DNA from: Bordetella sp. BOR01
GTDB lineage: Bacteria > Pseudomonadota > Gammaproteobacteria > Burkholderiales > Burkholderiaceae_B
Direction: 5' to 3'
Assembly (NCBI RefSeq): GCF_019218885.1
Contig: NZ_JAHUWT010000001.1
Location: 1,426,001 to 1,490,000 of the forward strand
Length of the DNA stretch: 64,000 nucleotides
Positions 42,069-50,943 of this stretch are shown piece by piece (the stretch's first letter is position 1; every line of letters starts with the position of its first letter). The notes under the pieces were generated by a model. The model had not been told where the DNA came from and ran no database searches. It worked only from the letters and a program-made list of their open reading frames with translations. Position numbers and translations under genes: made by a program.

Positions 42069-43490
42069 TTATGGCATGGCCGCGTCCGGTGACCGGATCG
42101 TCGGCGGCAGTGGCGGAGCCAGCCCGTCGCGTTCGCGACGCAGCCAGCGGCGCGTCATCAGCACGGCCACCACGCCCAGCCCGATTGCCAGGCCGCTCCA
42201 GATGCCCGCGCCGCGCCAGCCCGCCCAGAAGGCCAGCGCGGCGCCGGCCGGCAGGCCCAGGCCCCAATAGCCAATGGCTGCGTAGACCATGGGAACGCGC
42301 GTGTCATGCAGGCCGCGCAGCATGCCGGCCCCCATGACCTGCGCACCATCGACGATCTGGAACACCGCAGCCACGGCCAGGTACGACGAGGCCAGGGCCA
42401 GCAACGACGCATTGGCGGGGGCGTGCACATCGAAGAACGCGGCCAGCAGCCAGTGCGGCACGGTGATCATCAGCATGGCCGCGATCAGCATCGATCCCAC
42501 GCCCAGCGCGTACGCGGTCCAGCCGGCGCGCTGGATGGCGGCCGCATCGCGGGCGCCGTAGGCATGTCCCACGCGTACGGTGGCGGCCTGGGCAATGCCG
42601 TAGGGCACCATGAAACTGATGCTGGCGATCTGGATGGCCACCGCATGCGCGGCCAGTTCCGCCTCGCCCAGCCAGCCCATCAGGAAGGCCGCCGCGTTGA
42701 AGATCGTGACCTCGAAGGCCGTGGCCGCCGCGATCGGCAGGCCGAGTTTCCATAAGGCCACCAGCCTGTGCCAGTCGGGCTGCCAGGCCCGGCTGAACAA
42801 GCGGTAGCGGCGAAAGCGGCGCTCGCAGGTGACGACGACAATCATGCCCAGGAACAGGAACAGGCTGGCCGCCGCGCTGGCGATGCCCGCGCCGGCCAAG
42901 CCCATTTGGGGAAAGCCCAGGTTGCCGAACACCAGTACCCAATCGGCCAGGGCGTTGAACAGGATGCCCGCCAGGGCCACCCATAGTGCCGAGCGCGGCC
43001 GCTGCAATGCGGCCACGAACGAGCGCAGCACCAGGAATCCCAGGAAGGACGGCAGCGCCCAGAGCAGGGCGCGCAAATAAACGGCTGCCTGCGCGGCCAG
43101 TTCGGGCGGCTGGCGGATGGCCAGCAGAATGGCCTCGCCGTGCCACAGCGCCAGGCAGCCGGGCACGGAAATAATGACGGCCGTCCATAGCCCCTGTGCC
43201 ACGGTGCGGCGCACATCGCGTACCGAATGGCGGCGTGAGCCCAGTTCGCGCGCCACCATGGGCGCCGTGGCGGTAACCAGGCCCAGTGAAAAGAATGCGA
43301 AAGCCGCATACAGGTTGGCGCCCAGGGCGCTGGCGGCCAGGGCGTGCGACCCCAGCCGTCCGATGAAGATCACATCGGTGGCGGTCATGGCGATCTGCGC
43401 CAGGCTGGTCAGGACAAGAGGCAGGCTCAGCGCCAGGGTGGCGCGAATTTCCCGCGTCCAGGCCGCGCGGGCGGCAATGATGTACGACAT
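42069..43490 (-). CDS. MATE family efflux transporter (NorM-like)
   Basis: The 473-residue protein has 12 membrane helices in two MATE halves. The first begins [20 protein letters not shown] and holds [18 protein letters not shown]. The second has [20 protein letters not shown] and the central [19 protein letters not shown] proteins export cationic drugs coupled to sodium or protons. The start at 43490 fits the N-terminus of NorM-like proteins. The C-terminal tail is short and proline-rich. Upstream there is a long GC-rich inverted repeat (43543-43573). Confidence 0.91.
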   Translation of the reverse strand: MSYIIAARAAWTREIRATLALSLPLVLTSLAQIAMTATDVIFIGRLGSHALAASALGANLYAAFAFFSLGLVTATAPMVARELGSRRHSVRDVRRTVAQGLWTAVIISVPGCLALWHGEAILLAIRQPPELAAQAAVYLRALLWALPSFLGFLVLRSFVAALQRPRSALWVALAGILFNALADWVLVFGNLGFPQMGLAGAGIASAAASLFLFLGMIVVVTCERRFRRYRLFSRAWQPDWHRLVALWKLGLPIAAATAFEVTIFNAAAFLMGWLGEAELAAHAVAIQIASISFMVPYGIAQAATVRVGHAYGARDAAAIQRAGWTAYALGVGSMLIAAMLMITVPHWLLAAFFDVHAPANASLLALASSYLAVAAVFQIVDGAQVMGAGMLRGLHDTRVPMVYAAIGYWGLGLPAGAALAFWAGWRGAGIWSGLAIGLGVVAVLMTRRWLRRERDGLAPPLPPTIRSPDAAMP

Positions 43491-43542
43491 TGGGTTTCCC
43501 GGCGTCAAGGCGGCATGATAAGCCCTGCCTGGGGTTTTCCCT

Positions 43543-43573
43543 GAATTTCCCCCGGGTGCTCCGGGGGAAATTC
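43543..43573. repeat. Perfect 13-bp inverted repeat upstream of MATE gene
   Basis: GAATTTCCCCCGG (43543-43555) and CCGGGGGAAATTC (43561-43573) are exact complements around GTGCT. Outer bases GCCTGGG and CCCAGGC extend it imperfectly. It lies between the divergent MATE and pckG genes and could be an operator, a transcript hairpin or a small mobile remnant. Confidence 0.7.
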
Positions 43574-43789
43574 CCAGGCCTGGTGCGGCCGGAGGGCAAG
43601 GCCGCAAGCCGTCCCCGCTCGCCTGGCCCCGCTGTTTATAGGGACGCAGCAGACATACGATGTTTCATTCCTTGCGCCGTAGATTGGCAAGGACGGCACG
43701 TAGGCAAGTAATATGACGCCACTGATTCAACAAACAATGCGGGTCCCTTGCGGGCCCGCATGGTCTTTTACCCTTAGGAGATGGGCCCG
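43574..43789. other. pckG upstream region with possible promoter and hairpin
   Basis: With the repeat above, this completes the 299-base gap between the MATE gene and pckG. A possible promoter is TTGGCA (43684-43689) and TAATAT (43709-43714), with a long 19-base spacer. A transcript start near 43721 would place the hairpin at 43737-43761 in the leader. No gene is seen. Confidence 0.45.
43737..43761 (+). promoter_or_regulatory. Leader hairpin of pckG, possible attenuator
   Basis: ATGCGGG (43737-43743) and CCCGCAT (43755-43761) form a perfect 7-base stem with an 11-base loop. TCTTTT follows at 43764-43769, about 20 bases before the start codon. The stem plus U-run resembles a terminator within the leader, so an attenuation role is conceivable. 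Confidence 0.4.
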
Positions 43790-45646
43790 ATGAATAAACC
43801 GTTCGACGGAGGGATCGCTTCGCTCAATGTTCCCGCATACGTCAAGCACCAGGGGCTGATCGAGTGGGTCGCGCGCGTAGCCGCGCTGACCAAGCCCGAT
43901 AACGTAGTCTGGTGTGACGGATCCCAAGAAGAATACGATCGCCTGTGCGAACAGATGGTCCAGTCGGGCATGCTGCGCCGGCTGAATCCGGCCAAGCGCC
44001 CCAATTCGTACCTGGCATGGTCCGACCCTTCCGATGTCGCGCGGGTCGAGGACCGTACTTTCATCTGCTCCGAACGCGCCGAGGACGCCGGCCCCACCAA
44101 CAACTGGGCCGATCCTGCCGAAATGCGCGCCACCCTGGATGGCCTGTTCGACGGGGCCATGCGCGGGCGCACCATGTACGTGGTGCCGTTCTCGATGGGG
44201 CCGCTGGGCTCCGATATCGCCCACATCGGCGTCGAGCTCTCGGACAGCCCCTATGTGGTGGTGAACATGCGCATCATGACCCGCATGGGCCGCGCGGTGT
44301 TCGATGTGCTGGGCGCCGAAGGCGAGTTCGTGCCCTGCGTGCATAGCGTGGGCGCGCCGCTGGCCGCGGGCCAGGCCGATGTGGTGTGGCCCTGCAACCC
44401 CACCAAGTACATCGTTCACTACCCCGAATCCCGCGAAATCTGGAGCTTCGGCTCGGGCTACGGCGGCAATGCGCTGCTGGGCAAGAAGTGCTTCGCGCTG
44501 CGCATCGCCTCGACCATGGGCCGCGACCAGGGCTGGCTGGCCGAGCACATGCTGATCCTGGGCGTTACCTCGCCCAAGGGCCGCAAGTACCACGTGGCCG
44601 CGGCCTTCCCGTCGGCTTGCGGCAAGACCAACTTCGCCATGCTGATCCCGCCCCAGGGCATGGATGGCTGGAAGGTTTCCACCGTGGGCGATGACATCGC
44701 CTGGATCAAGCCGGGCGCCGATGGCCGCCTGCGCGCCATCAACCCCGAGGCCGGCTATTTTGGCGTGGCCCCGGGCACCAGCGAGAAAACCAATTTCAAC
44801 GCCATGGCCACCTTGAAGGCCAATGTCATTTTCACCAACGTCGCGCTGACCGATGACGGCGATGTCTGGTGGGAAGGCATGACCGATACCGCGCCCGATC
44901 ACCTGGTCGACTGGCAGGGCCAGGACTGGACCCCGCAGTCCGCCAAGGAAACCGGCCGCAAGGCGGCGCACCCGAACGCCCGCTTCACCGCGCCGGCCGC
45001 GCAGTGCCCGTCCATCGACCCCGAATGGGAAAACCCCGCAGGCGTGGTCATCGACGCGTTCATCTTCGGCGGCCGCCGTTCCACCACCGTGCCGCTGGTG
45101 ACCGAAGCCCGCAACTGGGTCGAAGGCGTATACATGGCCGCCACCATGGGCTCTGAAACCACCGCTGCCGCGGCAGGCCAGCAGGGCGTGGTGCGCCGCG
45201 ACCCGTTCGCCATGCTGCCGTTCTGCGGCTACAACATGAGCGACTACTTCGGCCACTGGCTGAAGCTGGGGCAGCGGCTGCAGGCCGCTGGCGCCGTGCT
45301 GCCGCGCATCTACTGCGTCAACTGGTTCCGCAAGGGACCCGATGGCAAGTTCGTGTGGCCGGGCTTCGGCGACAACATGCGCGTCCTGAAATGGATGCTG
45401 GGCCGCATCGACGGCACGGCCGATGGTGTCGAGCAAGTGTTCGGCGTATCGCCCACCTATCAGGACATCGACTGGACGGGTCTGGAATTCAGCCCCGATA
45501 AATTCCAGCAAGTGATCTCGGTGGACGTCGCCTCGTGGCGCGACGAACTGGCGCTGCACGACACGTTGTTCCAGCAACTGGCCGACCGCCTGCCGGGCGA
45601 ACTGCCGGATGTGAAGTCCTCCATCCAGAACCGCCTGGCTGCTTGA
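43790..45646 (+). CDS. pckG: Phosphoenolpyruvate carboxykinase (GTP)
   Basis: The 618-residue enzyme is the GTP-type PEP carboxykinase. The nucleotide-binding P-loop is FPSACGKTN (residues 273-281, with the hyper-reactive Cys277). Other motifs are [11 protein letters not shown] (metal site), [28 protein letters not shown] and CVNWFRKG. It converts oxaloacetate plus GTP to phosphoenolpyruvate in gluconeogenesis, which suits an organism living on organic acids. The ATG at 43790 was chosen because the AGGAG site is 9 bases upstream; the ATG at 43781 is too near. A terminator hairpin follows at 45669. Confidence 0.96.
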   Translation: MNKPFDGGIASLNVPAYVKHQGLIEWVARVAALTKPDNVVWCDGSQEEYDRLCEQMVQSGMLRRLNPAKRPNSYLAWSDPSDVARVEDRTFICSERAEDAGPTNNWADPAEMRATLDGLFDGAMRGRTMYVVPFSMGPLGSDIAHIGVELSDSPYVVVNMRIMTRMGRAVFDVLGAEGEFVPCVHSVGAPLAAGQADVVWPCNPTKYIVHYPESREIWSFGSGYGGNALLGKKCFALRIASTMGRDQGWLAEHMLILGVTSPKGRKYHVAAAFPSACGKTNFAMLIPPQGMDGWKVSTVGDDIAWIKPGADGRLRAINPEAGYFGVAPGTSEKTNFNAMATLKANVIFTNVALTDDGDVWWEGMTDTAPDHLVDWQGQDWTPQSAKETGRKAAHPNARFTAPAAQCPSIDPEWENPAGVVIDAFIFGGRRSTTVPLVTEARNWVEGVYMAATMGSETTAAAAGQQGVVRRDPFAMLPFCGYNMSDYFGHWLKLGQRLQAAGAVLPRIYCVNWFRKGPDGKFVWPGFGDNMRVLKWMLGRIDGTADGVEQVFGVSPTYQDIDWTGLEFSPDKFQQVISVDVASWRDELALHDTLFQQLADRLPGELPDVKSSIQNRLAA

Positions 45647-45668
45647 GGCCGGCGCGCGATGCGGGCAG

Positions 45669-45702
45669 CGCGCCAGGCACCCAGCGGGTGCCTGGCGCGT
45701 TT
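45669..45702 (+). terminator. Rho-independent terminator after pckG
   Basis: The arms CGCGCCAGGCACCC (45669-45682) and GGGTGCCTGGCGCG (45686-45699) are perfect 14-base complements with an AGC loop, followed by TTT. It starts 23 bases past the pckG stop. Confidence 0.8.
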
Positions 45703-45748
45703 CGGATATCCATATTGCGGCCCCGTCATTTTGCAAGCACCTGAGGCC

Positions 45749-46378
45749 ATGCCGCTCAACCCCGACGACCTGCGCCACATCAGCGGCCAGACACTGGCCC
45801 ACTACAACGAACGCGCCGACAGCTTCGCGGCCGGCACGCGCGACCACGACGTCAGCCAGAACATTGCCGCGCTGCTGCGCCACTTGGGTGGCGCGCCGCC
45901 CTACGACATCCTTGACCTGGGCTGCGGCCCGGGCCGCGACTTGCAGGCCTTTGCCGCGCTGGGCCATCGCGCGGTGGGGCTGGATGGCGCCGCCCGCTTC
46001 GTGGCCATGGCGCGCCAGGCGTCGGGCTGCGAGGTGTGGCAGCAAGACCTGCTCGACCTGGACCTGCCCGCCAGCCGCTTCGATGGCATTTTTGCCAACG
46101 CGGTGCTCTTTCATGTGCCCAGCCAGGAACTGCCGCGCGTGCTGCGGCAACTGCATGCCGCCCTGCGTTGCGGCGGCGCGCTGTTCTGCTCGAATCCGCG
46201 CGGCGACAACCAAGAGGGCTGGAACCGTGGCCGCTACGGGGCCTATCACGACCTGGACGCCTGGCGGGTGCTGATGAACCAGGCCGGCTTTGACGAACTG
46301 GAACACTACTACCGGCCCGCTGGCCTGCCGCGCGACCAGCAACCCTGGCTGGCCAGCGTCTGGCGACCCCGGTCTTGA
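45749..46378 (+). CDS. Class I SAM-dependent methyltransferase
   Basis: The 209-residue enzyme has motif I ILDLGCGPGRDLQAFAALGH (SAM-binding glycines) near residue 55, and DGAARFVAMARQA for ribose binding. QQDLLDLDLPASRFDGIFAN follows, with FHVPSQELPRVLRQLHAALR in the helix typical of UbiE/small-molecule methyltransferases. The substrate is unknown. It overlaps the deoxyinosine glycosylase gene by 3 bases, so the two may be translated together, though no common pathway is known. ATG at 45749 begins the recognised N-terminal region. Confidence 0.88.
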   Translation: MPLNPDDLRHISGQTLAHYNERADSFAAGTRDHDVSQNIAALLRHLGGAPPYDILDLGCGPGRDLQAFAALGHRAVGLDGAARFVAMARQASGCEVWQQDLLDLDLPASRFDGIFANAVLFHVPSQELPRVLRQLHAALRCGGALFCSNPRGDNQEGWNRGRYGAYHDLDAWRVLMNQAGFDELEHYYRPAGLPRDQQPWLASVWRPRS

Positions 46379-46902
46379 AGCGCAACGATCCCGCGCCGCC
46401 GCGTGTCCGGGGCTTTTTGCCCCTGGCCGGGCCGGCCGCCCGCATCCTGGTGCTGGGCTCGATGCCAGGCGTGGCGTCGCTGCGCCGGCAGCAGTACTAC
46501 GCGCATCCGCGCAACGCCTTCTGGCCGATTGCCGCGGCCGTGTTCGGCTTCGATGCCGGCGCGGGCTATGCCGAGCGCGTAGCGGCCCTGGCCGCCGCCG
46601 GTGTGGCATTATGGGATGTGCTGCAGGCCTGCGACCGTGCCGGCAGCCTGGATGCCGACATCGACGAAGCCACGGCCGAACCGAACGATTTCGATGCCTT
46701 CTTCCGCGCCCATCCCGGCATCGCGCGGGTGTACTTCAACGGTGCCAAGGCGGCTGCCTTGTACCGGCGGCGCGTGCTGCCGCGATTGGTCGACGGCGGT
46801 CGCCTGCAATACCTGGACTTGCCATCGACCAGCCCGGCCCATGCCGCCATGAGCCTGCAAGACAAATCGGCGGCCTGGCAGCGGGCGCTGGCCGGCGCAT
46901 AG
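46375..46902 (+). CDS. DNA-deoxyinosine glycosylase (UDG family 6, HDG)
   Basis: The 175-residue protein is of the hypoxanthine-DNA glycosylase branch of uracil-DNA glycosylases. The active-site region is LVLGSMPGVASLRRQQYYAH followed by PRNAFWPIAAAVFG, with the nucleotide-pocket end YLDLPSTSPAHAAMS. It would excise deoxyinosine (deaminated adenine) from DNA. The start is TTG at 46375, overlapping the methyltransferase stop; a GTG near 46402 is an alternative. The only downstream ATGs lie inside the core, so a non-ATG start is required. Confidence 0.87.
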   Translation: MKRNDPAPPRVRGFLPLAGPAARILVLGSMPGVASLRRQQYYAHPRNAFWPIAAAVFGFDAGAGYAERVAALAAAGVALWDVLQACDRAGSLDADIDEATAEPNDFDAFFRAHPGIARVYFNGAKAAALYRRRVLPRLVDGGRLQYLDLPSTSPAHAAMSLQDKSAAWQRALAGA

Positions 46903-46921
46903 CCGGCGGCGCGGGCTGCCT

Positions 46922-47887
46922 TCAGGGTTCGACGGGCGGCAATTCGTCGGCGATCAGCGCCAGTCCGGCGCGCAGCAGGCGGTCATAGCGGGCCCGTTCG
47001 GCCGCGATGCTCTCGGGCGTCCATTCGTAGAAGCCCTGGCCGGTCTTCATGCCATGCCGGCCGTCCTGAGCGCGCTCGGCCAGGCAGCGTGCCGGGTGGT
47101 CGCTATTGCAGAACGACGGATACATGGTGGCGCCCGCCGCCGCGTGCACATCGATGCCGGCATGGTCGCGCTGCAAGACCGGCCCCGCGGCCAGAAAGCG
47201 GAACCCGAAGCCAAAGCGCACCGCTGCATCCACATCTTCGGGCGAGGCGATGCCGCGGTCGATCAGGTCGAAGGCCTCGCGCGACAGCGCATGTTGCAGC
47301 CGGTTGGCCAGGAAGCCGGGCAGGTCCTTGCGCACCTTCACCGGCACCATGCCGCAGCGGCGCATGAAGGCGATCAGCGCGTCGGCGCAGGGCATTTCGC
47401 TGGCCTCGCACAGCACCACTTCCACCAGCGGCACCAAGTGCGCGGGCATGAAGAAATGCAGGCCCAGCATGCGCCCGCGCGTGGCCAGGCCCTGGCCGAT
47501 GGCGCTGATGGGAAAGCTGGAACTGTTGCTGGCCAGGATGGCATGGGCGGGGGCGCGGCGCTCGAGTTCGGCGAACAGGGCCTGCTTCAGGTCCAGCCGT
47601 TCGGGAATGCACTCAATCACCAGGCCCACGCTGTTCCAGTCCACGGCATCCAGGTTGGCCGCGGCCTGCACGCGGGCGGCGGCGTCGGCGCATCCGCCGG
47701 CCGCCAGGCTGCCCGCCACGCGCGCCGGCAGCGCCGCGGCGCGCGTGGCGTCGGGTTCGACCACGGTGGTGCGGCACAGGGCGCGCGCCAGTACGACCGC
47801 CACGTCGGCGCCCATGGTGCCGCCGCCCACCACCACGGCGTGGGTCGAGGCCGGATCGGCCAGGGCGGGTTGCTGTGTCGTGCTCAT
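46922..47887 (-). CDS. 3-hydroxyacyl-CoA dehydrogenase family protein
   Basis: The 321-residue protein has the NAD-binding VVVGGGTMGADVAVVLARAL, the acid motif VIECIPERLDLKQALFAELE, the SSSFPISAIG loop, catalytic-histidine region LGLHFFMPAHLVPLVEVV, and the C-terminal helical domain with PGFLANRLQHALSREAFDLI and GQGFYEW. It is a single-domain type, like 3-hydroxybutyryl-CoA or L-carnitine dehydrogenases; the substrate is not clear. It is divergent from a LysR gene whose operator is probably the TGATT/AATCA repeat at 47935. The ATG at 47887 follows GAAGGAGACATC. Confidence 0.88.
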   Translation of the reverse strand: MSTTQQPALADPASTHAVVVGGGTMGADVAVVLARALCRTTVVEPDATRAAALPARVAGSLAAGGCADAAARVQAAANLDAVDWNSVGLVIECIPERLDLKQALFAELERRAPAHAILASNSSSFPISAIGQGLATRGRMLGLHFFMPAHLVPLVEVVLCEASEMPCADALIAFMRRCGMVPVKVRKDLPGFLANRLQHALSREAFDLIDRGIASPEDVDAAVRFGFGFRFLAAGPVLQRDHAGIDVHAAAGATMYPSFCNSDHPARCLAERAQDGRHGMKTGQGFYEWTPESIAAERARYDRLLRAGLALIADELPPVEP

Positions 47888-47934
47888 GATGTCTCCTTCG
47901 ATGGAATATGGGCGCCAGTGTAGAGAAGGAAGTT

Positions 47935-47948
47935 TGATTGATGAATCA
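47935..47948. promoter_or_regulatory. Candidate LysR-type operator
   Basis: TGATT-GATG-AATCA is a perfect inverted repeat, with a GATCAAT direct repeat just downstream, in the 101-base gap between the divergent dehydrogenase and LysR genes. Position and AT-richness suit a LysR box. Confidence 0.5.
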
Positions 47949-47988
47949 GATTCTTTGGATAGAATGATCAATAAACGAGATCAATGCA

Positions 47989-48906
47989 ATGAAGATCAAC
48001 CTGTCGATGCGCGATGTCGAAACCGTGCTGGTCCTGGGCCGCACGCTGAATTTCCGGCAGGCTGCCGCGCAGCTGCATTTGTCGCAATCGGCACTGTCCA
48101 CGCAGGTGCTGCGCATTGAAGACGCCTTGGGCGTGCGCCTGTTCGATCGCACGACCCGCACCGTGCGGCTGACGGCGGCAGGGCAGGTGTTCCTGCGGCA
48201 GGCCGCCAATTTGCAGGTGGCGTTTCGCGAAGCCATCGACGCGGTGGGCGGCATCGCCAGCGCCGAGCGGGGCACGGTGTCGGTGGCGGCCTTGCCGTCA
48301 GTGGCCGCGCGCCTGCTGCCGCGCGTGTTGATGGCCTTCCGGCAGGCGCACCCGCATGTGGTGCTGAAGGTGCACGATACCTTGTCGGGCCCGGCTTTCG
48401 ACCTGGTGCGCGCGGGCGAGGTGGATTTCGCCATTACCGCGGCCGATCCACAGCAGGCCGATCTGCACTATGTGCCCATGCTGTCCGACAGCTTCCTGCT
48501 GCTGATTCCGCAAGGCCACGCGCTGGCGCGTCGCAAGGGGCCCCTGCGCTGGGCGGACACGGTGGACGCAGCACACGTGTCGATGGTGCAGCCCAGCAGC
48601 GTGCGGCAGTACACCGAATGGGCTTTCCTGCAGAACCGCATCCGCTTCCAGCCGGCCTTCGAGGCCGAACACCTGACCACCATCATGGCAATGGTGGAGT
48701 GCGGCTTCGGGGTGGCGGCCCTGCCGGCCATCGCGTCAGACGCGGTGGCGCACCCTGGCGTAGTCGAACGGCCGCTGGTGGCGCCAGTGGCCGAACGCTC
48801 GATCGGGCTGGTCACGGCCCGCCACCGCAGCCTGTCGCCGGCAGCCGCGGCCTTGCTGGACGTATTGCACGCGCATCTGCCAGCGGTGCGCCATCCGGCG
48901 ACGTAG
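47989..48906 (+). CDS. LysR family transcriptional regulator
   Basis: The 305-residue regulator starts with the LysR winged helix (MRDVETVLVLGRTLNFRQAA, AQLHLSQSALSTQVLRIEDA, LGVRLFDRTTRTVRLTAAGQ). It continues with a linker helix and a two-lobed effector domain with DLVRAGEVDFAITAADPQQA and PLVAPVAERSIGLVTARHRS. It is divergent from the hydroxyacyl-CoA dehydrogenase gene and likely controls it and itself. It converges on the IlvD-type gene with 47 bases between. Confidence 0.92.
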   Translation: MKINLSMRDVETVLVLGRTLNFRQAAAQLHLSQSALSTQVLRIEDALGVRLFDRTTRTVRLTAAGQVFLRQAANLQVAFREAIDAVGGIASAERGTVSVAALPSVAARLLPRVLMAFRQAHPHVVLKVHDTLSGPAFDLVRAGEVDFAITAADPQQADLHYVPMLSDSFLLLIPQGHALARRKGPLRWADTVDAAHVSMVQPSSVRQYTEWAFLQNRIRFQPAFEAEHLTTIMAMVECGFGVAALPAIASDAVAHPGVVERPLVAPVAERSIGLVTARHRSLSPAAAALLDVLHAHLPAVRHPAT

Positions 48907-48953
48907 AGGCATAAGGCATGGGGCATGGCGCAACGGCGCCGGCCCTGTCGGCC

Positions 48954-50699
48954 CTAGGGCTTGCCCGGCACGGTTTCGCGCGCAGCCGGGGCACGCAGGA
49001 AATCGAAATCGGCGCCCTGGTCGGCCTGGGTGACGCTTTGCAAATACAGCTTGTGATATCCACGCTCGCCTTGCGGGCGCTGGATTGGCTGGGCGGCAGT
49101 GCGCTGCGCCAGTTCCTCGTCGCTGACCAGCAGCGCGATCTCGCGCCGCTGCACCGACAGGCGGATGCGGTCGCCGTTGCGCACGTAGGCCAGCGGTCCG
49201 CCCACGGCGGCCTCCGGCGTGACGTGCAGGACGATGGTGCCGGCCGCCGTGCCGCTCATGCGGCCATCGGAAATACGCACCATATCCTTGACCCCGGCGC
49301 GTGCCAGTTTGAGCGGAATCGGCATGTATCCCGCCTCGGGCATGCCCGGGCCGCCCGTGGGGCCGATGCGCTTGAGCACCAGCACGTCGTCGGCCCGCAC
49401 GTCCAGCGCATCGTCGTCGATACGCTGGGCCATGTCCTCGGCATCCTCGAACACCACGGCCCGGCCCTCATGTTCCATCAGCTTTGGGTTGGCGGCCGAC
49501 TGCTTGATGATGGCCCCGCCTGGCGCCAGGTTGCCACGCAGCACCGCCAGGCCGCCGGCCGGATAGATGGGCGAGGCGAATGACCGGATCACGTCTTGCA
49601 CGAAAGCCGCCGGGGCGGCGTCCAGTTCTTCGCCCAGCGTGCGGCCTGACACGGTCAGGGTGTCCAGGTGCAGCAGCGGACGCAGCTCGCGCAGCAGCGC
49701 GGGCATGCCGCCGGCCTTGTGGAAGTCTTCCATATAGTGCTGGCCCGACGGTTTCAGGTCTACCAGCACCGGCGTTTCGCGGCTCAGACGGTCCAGGCCG
49801 GCCAGGTCGATATCGATGCCCAGCCGGCCGGCCATGGCCGTCAGGTGCACGATACCGTTGGTGGACCCGCCGATGGCCAGTAGTACGCGCAAGGCGTTCT
49901 CGAAGGCCTTGCCGGTCAGGATGCGATCGGGCGTCAGGCGGCTGGCCGCCATGGCGACTGCCGTGGTGCCCGTGCGTTCGGCCACGCGCACCCGGTCGGC
50001 CGTGACCGCTGGCGCCGACGCGCCGCCAAATACCATGATGCCCAGCGCTTCGGCCAGGCAGGCCATGGTGCTGGCCGTGCCCATGACCGAGCAGGTGCCT
50101 ACGCTGGCCACCAACTGGTTGTTGACGTCGGCGATTTCGGCCGAGTCGATTTCCTGGGCGCGAAAGCGGCCCCAGTAGCGGCGGCAATCGGTACAGGCAC
50201 CCACGCGTTCGCCGCGATGCGAGCCCGTCAGCATGGCGCCGGTCACCAGTTCGATGGCGGGCACGCCGGCCGAGGCGGCACCCATCAACTGCGCCGGCAC
50301 GGTCTTGTCGCACCCTCCGATCAGCACCACGGCATCCATGGGCTGCGCGCGGATCATTTCCTCGGTGTCCATCGACATCAGGTTGCGCAGGTACATGCTG
50401 GTGGGCTGGGAAAAACTCTCGTGCACCGAAATGGTGGGAAAGTCCACCGGCAGCCCGCCGGCCAGCATGACGCCGCGCTTGACCGCGTCGATCAGTTGCG
50501 GCGCATTGCCGTGGCAGGGGTTGTAGCTGCTGCCGGTGTTGACGATGCCGATCACGGGGCGCGACAGCGCGTCGTCGGTATACCCGGCGCCCTTGATGAA
50601 GGCCTTGCGCAGGAATAGCGAGAAGCCGGTATCGCCGTAGTTGGTCAGACCTTTGCTCAGGCCGCTGGCCGGCGCGGAAGGAGATTTCTTGGCAGCCAT
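48954..50699 (-). CDS. IlvD/Edd family dehydratase (sugar-acid type)
   Basis: The 581-residue enzyme has the [2Fe-2S] cysteines Cys62 (SSYNPCHGNAP), Cys130 (VLIGGCDKTVPAQ) and Cys203 (ASVGTCSVMGTA), plus RISDGRMSGTAAGTIVLHVT. It lacks features needed to separate dihydroxy-acid dehydratase from sugar-acid (arabonate/xylonate) dehydratases, but context favours the latter. It is divergent from a Bug binding protein and near an IclR gene, a typical carbohydrate-acid uptake cassette. The ATG at 50699 is preceded by an AT-rich palindrome (50709-50720). Confidence 0.86.
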   Translation of the reverse strand: MAAKKSPSAPASGLSKGLTNYGDTGFSLFLRKAFIKGAGYTDDALSRPVIGIVNTGSSYNPCHGNAPQLIDAVKRGVMLAGGLPVDFPTISVHESFSQPTSMYLRNLMSMDTEEMIRAQPMDAVVLIGGCDKTVPAQLMGAASAGVPAIELVTGAMLTGSHRGERVGACTDCRRYWGRFRAQEIDSAEIADVNNQLVASVGTCSVMGTASTMACLAEALGIMVFGGASAPAVTADRVRVAERTGTTAVAMAASRLTPDRILTGKAFENALRVLLAIGGSTNGIVHLTAMAGRLGIDIDLAGLDRLSRETPVLVDLKPSGQHYMEDFHKAGGMPALLRELRPLLHLDTLTVSGRTLGEELDAAPAAFVQDVIRSFASPIYPAGGLAVLRGNLAPGGAIIKQSAANPKLMEHEGRAVVFEDAEDMAQRIDDDALDVRADDVLVLKRIGPTGGPGMPEAGYMPIPLKLARAGVKDMVRISDGRMSGTAAGTIVLHVTPEAAVGGPLAYVRNGDRIRLSVQRREIALLVSDEELAQRTAAQPIQRPQGERGYHKLYLQSVTQADQGADFDFLRAPAARETVPGKP

Positions 50700-50708
50700 T
50701 GAAATTCC

Positions 50709-50720
50709 AATAATATTATT
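50709..50720. promoter_or_regulatory. AT-rich palindrome upstream of dehydratase gene
   Basis: AATAATATTATT is a perfect 12-base palindrome only 10 bases before the dehydratase start codon on the other strand. It could be a -10 region or a regulator site; no consensus is recognised. Confidence 0.35.
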
Positions 50721-50803
50721 GATAATGTACGGGCGCATCATATCCGGCGCGCGTATCGGCGTGCAAGTGCGGGGTTCCGCGCCTGTCATCCCGTGCCGGA
50801 TGG

Positions 50804-50844
50804 CTTTTCTATTGATCACGAAAACAGATCGTTCAATAGAAAAG
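50804..50844. promoter_or_regulatory. 12-bp inverted repeat between dehydratase and Bug genes
   Basis: CTTTTCTATTGA (50804-50815) and TCAATAGAAAAG (50833-50844) are perfect complements with a 17-base spacer that includes GATCACG and GATCGTTC. It lies in the divergent gap and is a strong candidate operator for the IclR protein encoded at 52029. Confidence 0.6.
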
Positions 50845-50943
50845 TACTGATTCTTCTATCAAGATGCACCCCCTACACTCTGTGCGGCACGACGAGCCGG
50901 GCGCCAGATTGATCCGAATAACCATCCCGGCCAGGAGACATGC

